Positions 16,362 through 26,248 of a stretch of 64,000 nucleotides of DNA are shown in pieces; within the stretch, counting starts at the first letter, position 1, and each line of letters begins with the position of its first letter. Where the stretch lies: positions 61,734-125,733 of the forward strand of contig NZ_JAGYWA010000011.1 of NCBI RefSeq assembly GCF_018383905.1, in the 5' to 3' direction. This stretch comes from Flavobacterium branchiicola. Its GTDB lineage: Bacteria; Bacteroidota; Bacteroidia; Flavobacteriales; Flavobacteriaceae. Under the pieces are notes generated by a model. The model saw only the letters and a list, made by a program, of their open reading frames with translations, was not told the origin of the DNA and searched no databases. The position numbers and the translations under genes were made by a program.

Positions 16362-17834
16362 TTATTCAAATCTTTTTTTTAAGAAAGTAACTATTCTTTG
16401 AATTTGAGTATCTTTATTTTCAATTAAATAATCAACAATAAGTTCTACAATTTCATTTCTACTTTTATTTCTAGCTCTCAATTCATTATCAATTCTGATG
16501 TATAATTTTTTTCCATTATTATCATTAACATTCGCTCCATCATTTTTATATTTTTCAATTATTTCCGTTAAGCTTACTTGATGAAATACAAAATCATTAA
16601 GTAAACGAAAAAGTTTATGGTCAACTGTATCAAACAAATTAGTTTTTAAATATTTTTCTAGGCTTTCTATAGGTAAATAATTTAATGGTATATTATTACT
16701 AATTGAGTTTTTAGATAGATAAGCTTCAGCATCCGATTTAATATCGGCATCCAATATTATTGAAATATTAGATATTTTACCAACTAAATTACTATTTATT
16801 ACTTCTCGTGCTAATTCAATAACATTTGTATAACCACCACAAGGAAGTACATGAACAAGTTTATTTCCTAACAATGAATACTTTCTTAATATTCTAGTGA
16901 CAATTTCTTTAGCAAGATCATCCTCTACGAGAATAATGTAGTCATAACCAGAATGATCATAAAGCATTCTGGTAGCATAAGCTGGATAACAAGGATTTAT
17001 GACTTCTAAAGTGTTGTCGGAGTATCTATTAAGGAAAAATATGTTTATAGGATCTATTGAACTAATTAGCTCAATAGAGTGTGTTGAAAAATATATAGCA
17101 TAATTAAACTGATTTGAGATTTCTTTTAAAAATGTCACTAGACGTTTTAAAGATGATGGATGCAATGCTAATTCAATTTCATCTAAAAATAACAAACATG
17201 GTTTATTTAAACTAGCTCTATCAATATTTCTTATATTTATCGAATTCAGTACACTTACTAATAAGTTTTCACCTGTAGACATGTGAAATTGGCTAACACG
17301 ATTATCTCCTTTTTGATAATAAAAAATGTCTCCCGTAAATTTTACATTCTGTCCAGAATCTTTTGCATTCAAGAAAAACAATTTTTCATAGAAATTCTTA
17401 TTGTTGTGTAAAATGATACCTAAATTTTCTCTAATAAAATCAGGTGCTGGTTTAAGAACACTATCAGTAATTCTATCGAGTTTCTTTAACAATTCGTAAC
17501 TTGTATTCTTAAACCTATTTCCATAAATTATGCTTCCTTCATAGAAACCTTTTATCTCCATATTTCCAGAATAATCGGCTCTCCATTTTCCTTCAATTTT
17601 TTTCCAAGACCTTGTTGCTCCGTTCAAAGTGAAATCAATACTAGCATCATCTGAAGTTTTTCCGAAGTAATCATGCATTGGAAGTCGAAAAAAGACACTA
17701 GATGCACAAGTAACCACAGTACTTTTTCCAGAGCCATTTTGACCAGTTATTGCGTAAAGTCCTTTTTTTATTGGTAAATCAATCTCTAAAGTTTCGATAG
17801 ACTTTATTTTTTTGATTTTCATGTTTAGTTTCAT
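16362..17834 (-). CDS. ABC-type ATPase fused to a TOPRIM domain (OLD-family-like)
   Basis: A 490-residue protein with two parts. The N-terminal ~290 residues are an SMC/Rad50-like ATPase: Walker A GQNGSGKST (31-39), a signature-like MSTGENLLVS (185-194), Walker B LLFLDEIELALHP (214-226) and H-loop STHS (250-253). The C-terminal part has TOPRIM features, with Glu304 in ILVEDD and DAD at 362-364 followed by D368. This is the layout of OLD-family nucleases, known in phage defence and DNA processing. No UvrD/GajB-like helicase gene is adjacent, so it resembles a stand-alone (class 1-like) form. It stands alone and looks more AT-rich than its neighbours, which suggests acquisition. The start may be M1 or M5 (17822). 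Confidence 0.85.
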   Translation of the reverse strand: MKLNMKIKKIKSIETLEIDLPIKKGLYAITGQNGSGKSTVVTCASSVFFRLPMHDYFGKTSDDASIDFTLNGATRSWKKIEGKWRADYSGNMEIKGFYEGSIIYGNRFKNTSYELLKKLDRITDSVLKPAPDFIRENLGIILHNNKNFYEKLFFLNAKDSGQNVKFTGDIFYYQKGDNRVSQFHMSTGENLLVSVLNSINIRNIDRASLNKPCLLFLDEIELALHPSSLKRLVTFLKEISNQFNYAIYFSTHSIELISSIDPINIFFLNRYSDNTLEVINPCYPAYATRMLYDHSGYDYIILVEDDLAKEIVTRILRKYSLLGNKLVHVLPCGGYTNVIELAREVINSNLVGKISNISIILDADIKSDAEAYLSKNSISNNIPLNYLPIESLEKYLKTNLFDTVDHKLFRLLNDFVFHQVSLTEIIEKYKNDGANVNDNNGKKLYIRIDNELRARNKSRNEIVELIVDYLIENKDTQIQRIVTFLKKRFE

Positions 17835-18092
17835 ATTGTCGGAATATTGTTTTGAAATTACATAATATCTTTGTCGCTGTGTCAGCTTGGAAATCCTTTA
17901 ACAGAATTTTTAATTAGATAAATTCTTGTAAAATGTAAATTTAAAATGTTTAATCTATTAGTTTTTAATAGCGTTTGGCTAATAAATATATCTTGAATTA
18001 ATTAATTTTACATAAGGTAGATTTAATTTTTTTCGTCAAAAATATCATTTTAACTATATAAATAACCACGTACTTTTACCTGATTTATTAAA
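17835..18092. other. Gap upstream of the OLD-like gene
   Basis: Very AT-rich 258-bp stretch before the ATPase gene, ending at the terminator of the next operon. It should hold the ATPase promoter, but no perfect minus-strand TAnnTTTG box is obvious. No ORF or repeat is supported. Confidence 0.5.
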
Positions 18093-18128
18093 CAAAAAAA
18101 AACAGTCCCTCCAAAAAAGAGGAACTGT
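18093..18128 (-). terminator. Terminator of the third RND operon
   Basis: On the minus strand a 10-bp stem (ACAGTTCCTC/GAGGGACTGT, one G-U pair) with a short T-rich loop is followed by a run of T residues, about 85 bp after the adaptor stop codon. Confidence 0.8.
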
Positions 18129-18213
18129 CCTAATACAAATTTTCTAATTTGCATTCCTAAAGAATGCGTACAGTACTATTGGTAATCTACTAAAAAGAAG
18201 ACTTAAACGCAGG

Positions 18214-19299
18214 TTATTCGTTTATTGTATCGCCTTCTTTAGTTTCTTCGCTGGCAATTTTTACCAGTTTATCTTGTGGGTTTAAATCTCCGAAAATTTC
18301 GATTTTATCGTCAATTTCTCTTCCTTTTTTAATGTCAACTCTTGTTGCTTTGTGGTTTACCACTTTTACCACATAAATTCCTTCTGCAGAACTTACTACT
18401 GCCGATTTTGGAACTACATACGTGCTGTCTTTCGCGTTAAGCGGTAAAAGAACTTCGGCAACCATTCCAGGCAATAAATTTCCTTTGGTGTTGTGTACGT
18501 CCATTTCTACACGCTCAGAACGCAGTTTTAAGTCTAAAGCGCCAGACATTCTGGTAACTTTTGCAGTAAAAGTATCAGGCAAAGATTTTACATTAAAACT
18601 CATTTCTTCGCCTGTGTGTAAATATCCTGTGTACAATTCTGGAACAGAAACCGCCAAACGCAATTTAGATTGTTCCTGAATCGTTAATAAAGGCAAATCT
18701 GAACCTTTTCCTGCCGGGCCAACAAATGTTCCTAAATTGACATTTCTAGCGGCTACAACACCGTCAAAAGGAGCACGAATTTCTAAATATCCTCTCATAA
18801 TCGCTACTTCTTTGTGCGCTGCAATTGCGGCTTGAAGCTGTGCGTAATCAGAATTCTTTTTACCGCTTGCCATTTCTAAATCATTTTTAGAAATTGTTCC
18901 TTCAACCTTGCTTGTTTCGTACAAACGGTTGTAAGTGCTTTTGCTGGTTGCGTAAATGGCTTCCATAGATTTCAGTCTGGATTCGGCAGCAGCCAATTGC
19001 GAACTAATTTCTGGTGCTTCTAAAACTATCAAAAGTTGTCCTTTGATTACTTTAGAACCAATATCAACTTTTAAAGTTTTTACGAAACTGCTCACTTTGG
19101 CATACAAATCAACTTGTTGAAAACCGGTTAATTCTGCCGGTAAACGCAATTCTGTCGTTAGTTTTTCTTTCGCTAAAAGGAAAGTTTCTACTTTAGGTTC
19201 GATTGCTGCTTTTGCAGTTTCTTCTTTTTTCTTTTCGCAACCGCTTAATACAACTAATGCTGTAAATAATAATGCAGATGATTTTATAATGTTTTTCAT
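18214..19299 (-). CDS. RND efflux adaptor lipoprotein
   Basis: Membrane-fusion protein of 361 residues with lipobox LSGC (signal MKNIIKSSALLFTALVVL). The first lipoyl half (FQQVDLYAKVSSFVKTLKVD), a helical hairpin (about 95-155), the second lipoyl half (EIRAPFDGVVAARNVNLGTF) and a beta-barrel with a C-terminal domain follow. It belongs with the permease (19545-22835) and TolC (22848-24233) genes upstream on the same strand, but a 245-bp gap rich in repeats separates it from the permease. It could therefore have its own promoter. The order channel-permease-adaptor is unusual compared with the other two RND sets in this window. Confidence 0.92.
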   Translation of the reverse strand: MKNIIKSSALLFTALVVLSGCEKKKEETAKAAIEPKVETFLLAKEKLTTELRLPAELTGFQQVDLYAKVSSFVKTLKVDIGSKVIKGQLLIVLEAPEISSQLAAAESRLKSMEAIYATSKSTYNRLYETSKVEGTISKNDLEMASGKKNSDYAQLQAAIAAHKEVAIMRGYLEIRAPFDGVVAARNVNLGTFVGPAGKGSDLPLLTIQEQSKLRLAVSVPELYTGYLHTGEEMSFNVKSLPDTFTAKVTRMSGALDLKLRSERVEMDVHNTKGNLLPGMVAEVLLPLNAKDSTYVVPKSAVVSSAEGIYVVKVVNHKATRVDIKKGREIDDKIEIFGDLNPQDKLVKIASEETKEGDTINE

Positions 19300-19555
19300 T
19301 TTTTGGTTTTATATAATGAATATGTTTTAAGCTTTAATCTAACACATAGAATCATAGTTTTTCTTTGTGTATAAAAGGCGTTTCACTCTTTTAAACAATC
19401 ATAGCTATGTGTGAAAACTAGTTTTTTCTTTTACCTTTTTTTATTTAAAACTAAATCTATGTTTCTATGTGTTAAAAAAATAATTACACTCAACAGTTTA
19501 AGCTTTTCGACTTTAAGACTTTAAGACTTTATGACTTTATGACTTTAAGACTTAT
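19300..19555. repeat. Short tandem and inverted repeats between permease and adaptor genes
   Basis: The gap 19300-19544 carries an inverted pair AACACATAGAATCATAG (about 19341) / CTATGTTTCTATGTGTT (about 19457). Next to the permease stop it has a tandem run of GACTTTAA/GACTTTAT units (about 19510-19555) that reaches into the last codons of the permease gene. The tandem run could vary in length by slippage and alter the permease C-terminus. No ORF. Confidence 0.6.
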
Positions 19556-22500
19556 TAACTTTAGACTTACTAATCGATGAGATATAATGGATACTTTCTT
19601 CGTCTTCAGGATCCAGAGAAACCGATTGTGTCGATGTTTTTTCTTGTGCCCACGCAAAAATCTGCGGAAGGATCAATAATACGGCAAAAGTAGAAAATAA
19701 TAATCCACCGATAACCGCTCTTCCTAAAGGAGAAACCTGATCGCCACCTTCGCCGTGACCAATTGCCATTGGCAACATTCCCGCAATCATCGCAACCGAA
19801 GTCATGATAATCGGACGAAGACGCAACGCAGCCGCTTCACGAGCTGATTCTAAGGCATTTCCGTTTATCTTACGCAACTGTTCGGCATTGGTCACCAAAA
19901 GTACGGCGTTGGCAATAGAAACCCCAACCGACATGATGATTCCCATATACGATTGTAAATTCAATGTAGAACCTGTAAGCGTCAGCATTAATAATGAGCC
20001 TAAAACTACCGCAGGAACGGTCGTTAAAATGACTAACGAAACTTTGAACGATTGGAAATTAGCGGCCAACATTAAGAAGATTACAAAAATGGCAACCAAT
20101 AATCCTGTTTGCAAACTGCTTAATGTTTCGGTCAATACAGTACTTAGTCCAATTGGCGTTATGAACAAACCACGTGGCAACTCGCCAAGCGAACTAATTG
20201 TTTTGCTTACATCTTTTGTAGCCGTACCTAAATCGGTTTGGTTAATGTTTGCAGTAACGGTAATGTATGGCATGGCCCCTAAATTGTCATTTTCACCGCT
20301 TACAAAGCCGGGTGTAATTTTGGCAACGTCACTTAAAACAGGACGAAGCGAGTTCTTTAATACCGGAATTTCTCCAATATCGGTTTTGCTTTTCATTTTG
20401 TTTAACGGTACCTGAACCTGAACAGAATAGGATAATCCCGCTTTTTCATCGACCCAGTTATTTTTTTCGGTATAACGAGAAGATGAGGTAGAAGCAATCA
20501 GCGAACGCGAAATATCATTCATGTCAACTCCTAATTCGGCAGCACGCGTTCTGTCAATATCAATATTCATAGCCGGATAATGAATTGGCTGACCAATCTG
20601 TACGTCTCTGAAATACGAAATGGCTTTTAGTTTATCTACAATTTGAGTGGCAAATAATTCATTTCGTTTTTTGTCTTTTCCGGCAACTCTTATCTCAATT
20701 GGAGTAGGAGAACCTTGGCTTAAAACTTTATCCGTCAATTCGATTGGCTCAAAAGAAACTTTGGTGTCGGGCAAAACTTTTTTAATTCTTGCTCTCAAGT
20801 CATCTTTAAACTCATCCATATCGGCATGATAATCTTTCAAACTTACCTGGAAAACAGCTTCGTGAGAACCTGCCATGAACAAATAAATCGGGTTAATCGA
20901 GAATAATGATGGATGCTGACCAACGTAAACAGATGAAATTCCGATATGCTCTTTTCCGACTTTGTTCTCAATTTCCTTCAAAACAATTCTAGCTTGTTCT
21001 TCTGTTCGTTCCAAACGCGTTCCGTCAACAGCACGCATTCTCAATTGAAACTGACTTGAATTGGTTCTCGGGAAAACATCTTTTCCGATAAAATTAATAA
21101 AGACAATGGCCAAAAGTGTTGCTCCAACTAAATAAGTAATTGTCGTTATTTTTTTATGAACAAACAAACGGTCTAAAAGTCGCATGAAACGGTTTCTGAA
21201 TTTTTCGAAACCAGTTACTTTTCCGTCGTTGTTAAAATCTTCTCTTTCGACCATATCCTTTTTCTGACCAATTAAATTTTGTTCAGATTCTGGCGTTAAT
21301 CCGCAGGCTTTAAATTCTGCTTCATCGTCTGTAATTTCAGGAGTATGATCGTGTTTTACGTGATCTTTCATCATCCAGTTGGCCATTACGGGCACAAAAG
21401 TCTGAGACAATAAAAACGAAATAACCATTGAAAAACCAATTGCCAAAGCCAAAGGCAAGAACAACGCTCCCGGAATACCAACCATGGTAAATGCTGGTGC
21501 AAATACGGCCAGAATACAAAGTAAGATCAATAATTTAGGCAAAGCAATTTCCTGACAGGCATCCCAAATGGCGAGTGCCTTGGGTTTTCTCATGTCGAGA
21601 TGCTGGTGAATATTTTCGATGGTTACGGTACTTTCATCCACCAAAATACCAATCGCAAGGGCTAGTCCTGACAATGACATTAAGTTGATGGTTTGTCCGA
21701 ATAATTTCAGGAATAAAACCCCGGAAATAATCGAAATCGGAATTGTCATAATTACGATTAACGCTGCACGACGGTCGCCAAGGAAAAGCATTACCATTAA
21801 TCCGGTTAAAACTGCTCCGATAATTCCCTCAGTAATCAAACTTTTAACCGAGTTGATTACATAAACCGATTGGTCAAATTCGTACGTAATGTTTACATCT
21901 TCAGGAAGTGTACTTTGAATTTTAGGCAGTTCTGATTTTAATTTCTGAACCACATCCCAAGTCGAAGCGTCTCCCGCTTTTGCAATACTAATGTAAACTG
22001 AACGTTTTCCGTTTACCAAGGCATAACCTGCAGTAATATCGGCACCGTCTTTTACAGAGGCAACATCACCTAATTTTAAGTTTTGAACACCGCCTTTGAA
22101 AATCGGAATCTGTTCAAAATCTTTAACTTCTTTAATCGTATTATTGGTTGGCGTAATATAGTTTTTGTCGCCAATACGAACGTTTCCTGATGGCGCCGTT
22201 TGGTTGTTCAAACGAATCGCCTCAACAATCTGATCTGGCGTCATATTGTGCGAACGCAATAAATCTGGATCTACGTTAACCTCAATAGTTCTTGGGCTTC
22301 CGCCAAAAGGTGCAGGAGACAATAAACCTGGAATTGCAGTAAACGAAGCACGAACGTAAACGTTGGCTAAATCCTGCAATTCGTTGTTTGATCTTATTTT
22401 AGAACTCAAAACCAATTGTCCGATTGGTAATGAAGAAGCATCAAAACGTATGATAAACGGCGGCTGTGTTCCCGGAGGAAAAACCGCTTGGATTCTGTTT

Positions 22501-22835
22501 GAAAGCGCACTTAACTCGGCAGCAGCCTGAGCCATATTGGTGCCTTCATAATAGGTTAATTTCATAATCATTAACCCCTGAATATTTTTGGTTTCTACCG
22601 ATTTGATACCGTTCGAAAAAGGTAAAACGTTGACGTAGTTTTTGGCAAAATAAGCTTCCATTTGGTCTGGCGTATAACCTCCAAACGGATGCGCGATGTA
22701 GATAACCGGCAAATTCATTTTTGGCAGAATGTCTACCTTAATGTCTTTGATGGCACCAATTCCGAAGAAAAATAGACCCGCAACCAATACTAAAATGGAA
22801 ATGGGTTTGCGGAGTGCAAAACGTATTAAATTCAT
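19545..22835 (-). CDS. RND efflux permease with EF-hand-like loop
   Basis: AcrB-superfamily inner-membrane pump, 1,096 residues. It has the N-terminal TM (MNLIRFALRKPISILVLVAG), porter loops, TM2-6 with the TM4 signature LAIGILVDESTVTIEN (D400, E401), and TM7-12 with a second large loop. Between TM6 (about 460-485) and TM7 (about 563) lies a cytoplasmic linker of ~75 residues containing DFNNDGKVTGFE (533-544), a textbook 12-residue EF-hand loop (D1, N3, D5, G6, V8, T9, E12). Helix-forming stretches flank it. This is not part of standard AcrB. It lies 12 bp after the TolC-family gene, so they are co-transcribed. Substrate unknown; the pump is distinct from both other RND pumps here. Confidence 0.93.
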   Translation of the reverse strand: MNLIRFALRKPISILVLVAGLFFFGIGAIKDIKVDILPKMNLPVIYIAHPFGGYTPDQMEAYFAKNYVNVLPFSNGIKSVETKNIQGLMIMKLTYYEGTNMAQAAAELSALSNRIQAVFPPGTQPPFIIRFDASSLPIGQLVLSSKIRSNNELQDLANVYVRASFTAIPGLLSPAPFGGSPRTIEVNVDPDLLRSHNMTPDQIVEAIRLNNQTAPSGNVRIGDKNYITPTNNTIKEVKDFEQIPIFKGGVQNLKLGDVASVKDGADITAGYALVNGKRSVYISIAKAGDASTWDVVQKLKSELPKIQSTLPEDVNITYEFDQSVYVINSVKSLITEGIIGAVLTGLMVMLFLGDRRAALIVIMTIPISIISGVLFLKLFGQTINLMSLSGLALAIGILVDESTVTIENIHQHLDMRKPKALAIWDACQEIALPKLLILLCILAVFAPAFTMVGIPGALFLPLALAIGFSMVISFLLSQTFVPVMANWMMKDHVKHDHTPEITDDEAEFKACGLTPESEQNLIGQKKDMVEREDFNNDGKVTGFEKFRNRFMRLLDRLFVHKKITTITYLVGATLLAIVFINFIGKDVFPRTNSSQFQLRMRAVDGTRLERTEEQARIVLKEIENKVGKEHIGISSVYVGQHPSLFSINPIYLFMAGSHEAVFQVSLKDYHADMDEFKDDLRARIKKVLPDTKVSFEPIELTDKVLSQGSPTPIEIRVAGKDKKRNELFATQIVDKLKAISYFRDVQIGQPIHYPAMNIDIDRTRAAELGVDMNDISRSLIASTSSSRYTEKNNWVDEKAGLSYSVQVQVPLNKMKSKTDIGEIPVLKNSLRPVLSDVAKITPGFVSGENDNLGAMPYITVTANINQTDLGTATKDVSKTISSLGELPRGLFITPIGLSTVLTETLSSLQTGLLVAIFVIFLMLAANFQSFKVSLVILTTVPAVVLGSLLMLTLTGSTLNLQSYMGIIMSVGVSIANAVLLVTNAEQLRKINGNALESAREAAALRLRPIIMTSVAMIAGMLPMAIGHGEGGDQVSPLGRAVIGGLLFSTFAVLLILPQIFAWAQEKTSTQSVSLDPEDEESIHYISSISKSKVNKS

Positions 22836-22847
22836 TAGGATTTATAA

Positions 22848-24233
22848 TTAAAATTCATTTATAAATAAGTCAAAATTTCCTGTTGCTGCGACTTTCAATA
22901 AGTACGACTGCCACACATTATTATTGACAATATCACGATCGATTTCGGCACGATTTAGCGTATAAATAGTTTGCGTTAAATCGGTCAAATCGGTTAAACC
23001 ATTTTTGTACAAAGTCGATTTTTGAATGTAAGCTCTTTGCGCGGCATCAACTTGAATAGGCGCTTCGACATAATTTTCCAAAGTAATTTTGATTTTATCT
23101 TCGGCGAAAGCCAACTGCGATTTCAATTCTCTATCTGCCTGATTGTATTCTTCCTGCAAAGCTTGCGACACAAATTTCTGAGCGCTTACTTGTTTGCTTG
23201 ATCTAAATGGCGTAGTAAGATTCCAGGTAATTCCAACTCCAACCAAATAATTGGTGCGATCTGGATTTACACCATCCCAATAATTTCGACTGAAAGCCGT
23301 TTGATCTGATGCATACGAGTTCTCAAATCCAGAAGCTCTGGTTTGCAAAACTCCAAAAGCACTCATAGTTGGATAATAAAATCTTTTGTACAATTTAACC
23401 TGCTGATTGCTGTAATCGATTTTCGTTTTATAGAATTGTAATAAAGGGTGAAGGCTGTCTGTGGCAACTTCTTTGGTAACCAATTCTTTCGGAATCTGTG
23501 TTACAAATAAAGTGTCTGTTACGAAATCTTGCGGCGCAACGCCCATTAAATCGACCAATTTGTTGTTTTGTTCCTTAACGAAGTTTCTAGCAAGGTTTAG
23601 CGCCATTTTGGCTTTAGAAACCTCTGCAGTTGCCAGTGTAGAATCGACTCCGGCCAATAAACCGTTTTTGACTCTTGCAACAGCTGTTTTCTTGAAAACT
23701 TCTGCACGAGAAAGGTTTTTTACTTGCGAAATCAGTAATCGCTGGCTCGCTAAAAGATTTAAATAAGCAGCCGAAATTTTGATTTCCTGCTGAAATTTCT
23801 CTTGTTGCAAATCTTTTTCTTTAGCCTGAACATCAATTTTAGATAAATTGATTTTTTCCTGTGTTTTTCCGAAAGTGAAAAAATCCCAGTTCATGTTGAC
23901 TAAATAAAGCGCACCAAACGCCGAATTCCAGTTTTGCTCAGGAAGAGGCAAACCTGATGAAGCTACTCCAAGACCACCAAATCCGTAAAGCGGTCCGTTT
24001 TGTCCGTTTACAGTTCCGTAATCCTGCTGCGCCGATAAATTTAAGTTCGGCAGATAATCGCGGCGAGATTGCTTTAGCGTCTCTTTTGATGCATTGGTGT
24101 AATTGTTTTTTGCTCGGATAGAACCGTAGTTTTCAATACCTATCTTCAATGCTTCTTTTAAAGACAGGTTTTGAGCATAACCGATTGAGGCAAAAATCAA
24201 TAAAAATAAAAAGGTAATTTTTTTGAAATACAT
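22848..24233 (-). CDS. TolC-family outer-membrane channel
   Basis: Outer-membrane efflux protein of 461 residues with a cleavable signal (MYFKKITFLFLLIFASIGYAQ) and two OEP repeats (first about 25-230, second about 250-455). The Gly/aromatic-rich strands (MNWDFFTFGKTQEKINLSKI; YLVGVGITWNLTTPF) are typical. First gene of the third RND set, with a 12-bp gap to the permease. The promoter must lie in 24234-24405, shared back to back with the LytS-type kinase gene. Confidence 0.92.
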   Translation of the reverse strand: MYFKKITFLFLLIFASIGYAQNLSLKEALKIGIENYGSIRAKNNYTNASKETLKQSRRDYLPNLNLSAQQDYGTVNGQNGPLYGFGGLGVASSGLPLPEQNWNSAFGALYLVNMNWDFFTFGKTQEKINLSKIDVQAKEKDLQQEKFQQEIKISAAYLNLLASQRLLISQVKNLSRAEVFKKTAVARVKNGLLAGVDSTLATAEVSKAKMALNLARNFVKEQNNKLVDLMGVAPQDFVTDTLFVTQIPKELVTKEVATDSLHPLLQFYKTKIDYSNQQVKLYKRFYYPTMSAFGVLQTRASGFENSYASDQTAFSRNYWDGVNPDRTNYLVGVGITWNLTTPFRSSKQVSAQKFVSQALQEEYNQADRELKSQLAFAEDKIKITLENYVEAPIQVDAAQRAYIQKSTLYKNGLTDLTDLTQTIYTLNRAEIDRDIVNNNVWQSYLLKVAATGNFDLFINEF

Positions 24234-24405
24234 AAACTCAAGGTGTGATAAAAATGTTTTTGATGGAACAAATTTATTTCTCTTACACTGATAAAAGTCA
24301 TGTTAAGTGATGTACTGCACTAGTAAATGACGAATTGAATTGGTCATTTATTAGAAATAATAATTAAAATTTTGTGCGAACTTTGTAAACTATTTAAAAT
24401 GAAAA

Positions 24406-25443
24406 ATGAGCATAAAATTTGATAACATTCTGGATAACAAATGGTGGCAGGAAATTGCCGTTGTCGCGTTTTCCTTTACCATATATACTTTAAAAAACGA
24501 TTGGATGTTGTTTAGTTCTGCGACATCGATCTTAATGGGTATTTTTTTCTACTGTATTCTTTACATGCATGCGCAGTTTAATCGTTTTTTTCTTCTTCCG
24601 ATATTATTTAAAACCCGCCGACCAATAACGTATATATTACTTACCATTTTTGGAGTTTTAGTATTCTCTATAGTTTTATTTGAGATAACTAAACTGGACA
24701 TGTTTAGTAATTGTCGGTTATATCAAAACTCGCATCAAAGAAGTTATGTGTATCATCTGGCTAGTGTTTTAGGAACTTTGGTTTGTATTCTGAGTCCCAT
24801 TATTGTTTTTAAATTCTACAGAATTCACAGAAGACGTACAGAAGAAACGTTACTTTTCAACCAAATGCAACTGAATTCATTGAAAGGGCAGTTAAATCCG
24901 CACTTTTTATTCAATACGTTTAATACATTGTATGGTATTAGTTTGGAATTTCCGGAAAGAACACCAGATTTAATTATGAAAGTTTCGCAGTTAATGCGTT
25001 ATCAGTTAGAGAGTAACAATAAACAATGTGTATCTTTAGAAGACGAACTGGAATTTATAAATAGTTATGTACAGCTTGAAAAAGAGCGTGTAGGATATCG
25101 TTGTGATATTACATTCGACTCTAAAGTTGATAATGAAAATGCCTATAAAATTTCGCCGATGCTTTTAATTGCTTTTATCGAAAATGCTTTTAAACACGGA
25201 ACTTGCGCTATAGAAAAGTGTTTCGTTAGAATTTTTATTACGGCCGAAGAGGGAAATCTTCATTTGCATGTTGTAAATTCAATTCCGACGAAAAAAACAG
25301 ATGTAGTTTCGACTAAAATTGGTTTAAAAAATACAATTGAAAGACTGAATTTAATTTATGGTAAAAACTATAAACTGGATATTCAGGACGAAAAAAACAC
25401 CTATATCGTTGACCTTAAACTGCAACTGAAAAAGTTTGTATAA
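24406..25443 (+). CDS. LytS/YehU-type sensor histidine kinase
   Basis: Membrane sensor kinase of 345 residues. Four hydrophobic segments in the first 140 residues (about 16-30, 36-56, 73-94, 115-137) are followed by a His_kinase domain (PF06580 type) with His166 in LNPHFLFNTFNTLYG and an HATPase_c domain (LIAFIENAFKHG N-box; KIGLKNTIERL). No extracytoplasmic sensor domain is seen. Its stop codon overlaps the ATG of the LytTR regulator gene by one base, so they are translationally coupled. Divergent from the third RND set, which might be a target. Confidence 0.94.
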   Translation: MSIKFDNILDNKWWQEIAVVAFSFTIYTLKNDWMLFSSATSILMGIFFYCILYMHAQFNRFFLLPILFKTRRPITYILLTIFGVLVFSIVLFEITKLDMFSNCRLYQNSHQRSYVYHLASVLGTLVCILSPIIVFKFYRIHRRRTEETLLFNQMQLNSLKGQLNPHFLFNTFNTLYGISLEFPERTPDLIMKVSQLMRYQLESNNKQCVSLEDELEFINSYVQLEKERVGYRCDITFDSKVDNENAYKISPMLLIAFIENAFKHGTCAIEKCFVRIFITAEEGNLHLHVVNSIPTKKTDVVSTKIGLKNTIERLNLIYGKNYKLDIQDEKNTYIVDLKLQLKKFV

Positions 25444-26150
25444 TGAAAGAGCCAAAAAAATGTATAATTGTCGATGATGAACCCGCTGCGCATTATGTGC
25501 TGGCGAATTATATCAAACAAAATCCGCAGTTAGAATTGGTTTTTCAGGGTTACAACGGTATAGAAGCAATGGATTATCTGCGTGAAAACAAGGTTGATTT
25601 AATGTTTTTGGATATCAATATGCCGGAAATATCAGGAATGGAATTATTAAAGATTATTCCCAATCATCCTAAAACGATCTTGACAACGGCTTATTCTGAA
25701 TTTGCTTTGGAAAGTTATGATTATGGGGTAATTGATTATTTACTGAAACCTATTTATTTTCCGAGATTTCTTAAAGCGGTTGATCGTTTTTTTTCAATGG
25801 AAAATATAAAAAGTAAAGAAGAGGAAGCAATTATAAATAGTGTTAGTGTAAAAGTTGATGGTTATTTTATTGATATAGAACTGGATCAGCTTTTGTTTGC
25901 ACAAAGCTTTGGAAACTATGTAAAACTGCATACTGTAAAGCGTACTTATCTCGCATCGATTACGACAACTGAACTTGAAAAATGCTTGCCGGAAAAGCAT
26001 TTTATGCGAATTCATAAATCGTACATTGTAGCTTTGGATAAAATAGAAGCAGCTGATAAAGACTTTGTTACTATTAAAAATGAAAAACTTCCAATTGGAA
26101 TTACTTATAAAAGAGAACTTACAGACAGAATAAAGAAATTTGATATTTAG
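25443..26150 (+). CDS. LytTR-family response regulator
   Basis: Response regulator of 235 residues: receiver with the DDE acidic pair (11-13), phospho-acceptor Asp57 (LMFLDINMPE), Thr and Lys (ILTTAYSE, YLLKPI), then a LytTR DNA-binding domain (about 135-235) with FAQSFGNYVKLHT and FMRIHKSYIVALDKIEA. Partner of the overlapping kinase gene. The next two genes, both secreted PepSY-like proteins, are likely targets, since this pairing is frequent in flavobacteria (from memory). Confidence 0.94.
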   Translation: MKEPKKCIIVDDEPAAHYVLANYIKQNPQLELVFQGYNGIEAMDYLRENKVDLMFLDINMPEISGMELLKIIPNHPKTILTTAYSEFALESYDYGVIDYLLKPIYFPRFLKAVDRFFSMENIKSKEEEAIINSVSVKVDGYFIDIELDQLLFAQSFGNYVKLHTVKRTYLASITTTELEKCLPEKHFMRIHKSYIVALDKIEAADKDFVTIKNEKLPIGITYKRELTDRIKKFDI

Positions 26151-26248
26151 AATTTGTTTATATAACAAAAAAAGAGTTGAAAAAGATTCGTGCTTAATTA
26201 AAAAGTAGTAATTTTAATACATTGCTAAATTTAATTAAAAGTAGAATC

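Noticed and set aside
1..24233. Prophage or insertion sequence in the efflux region
   Set aside because: No transposase, integrase or phage structural gene; gene order is ordinary operons apart from the repeat island.
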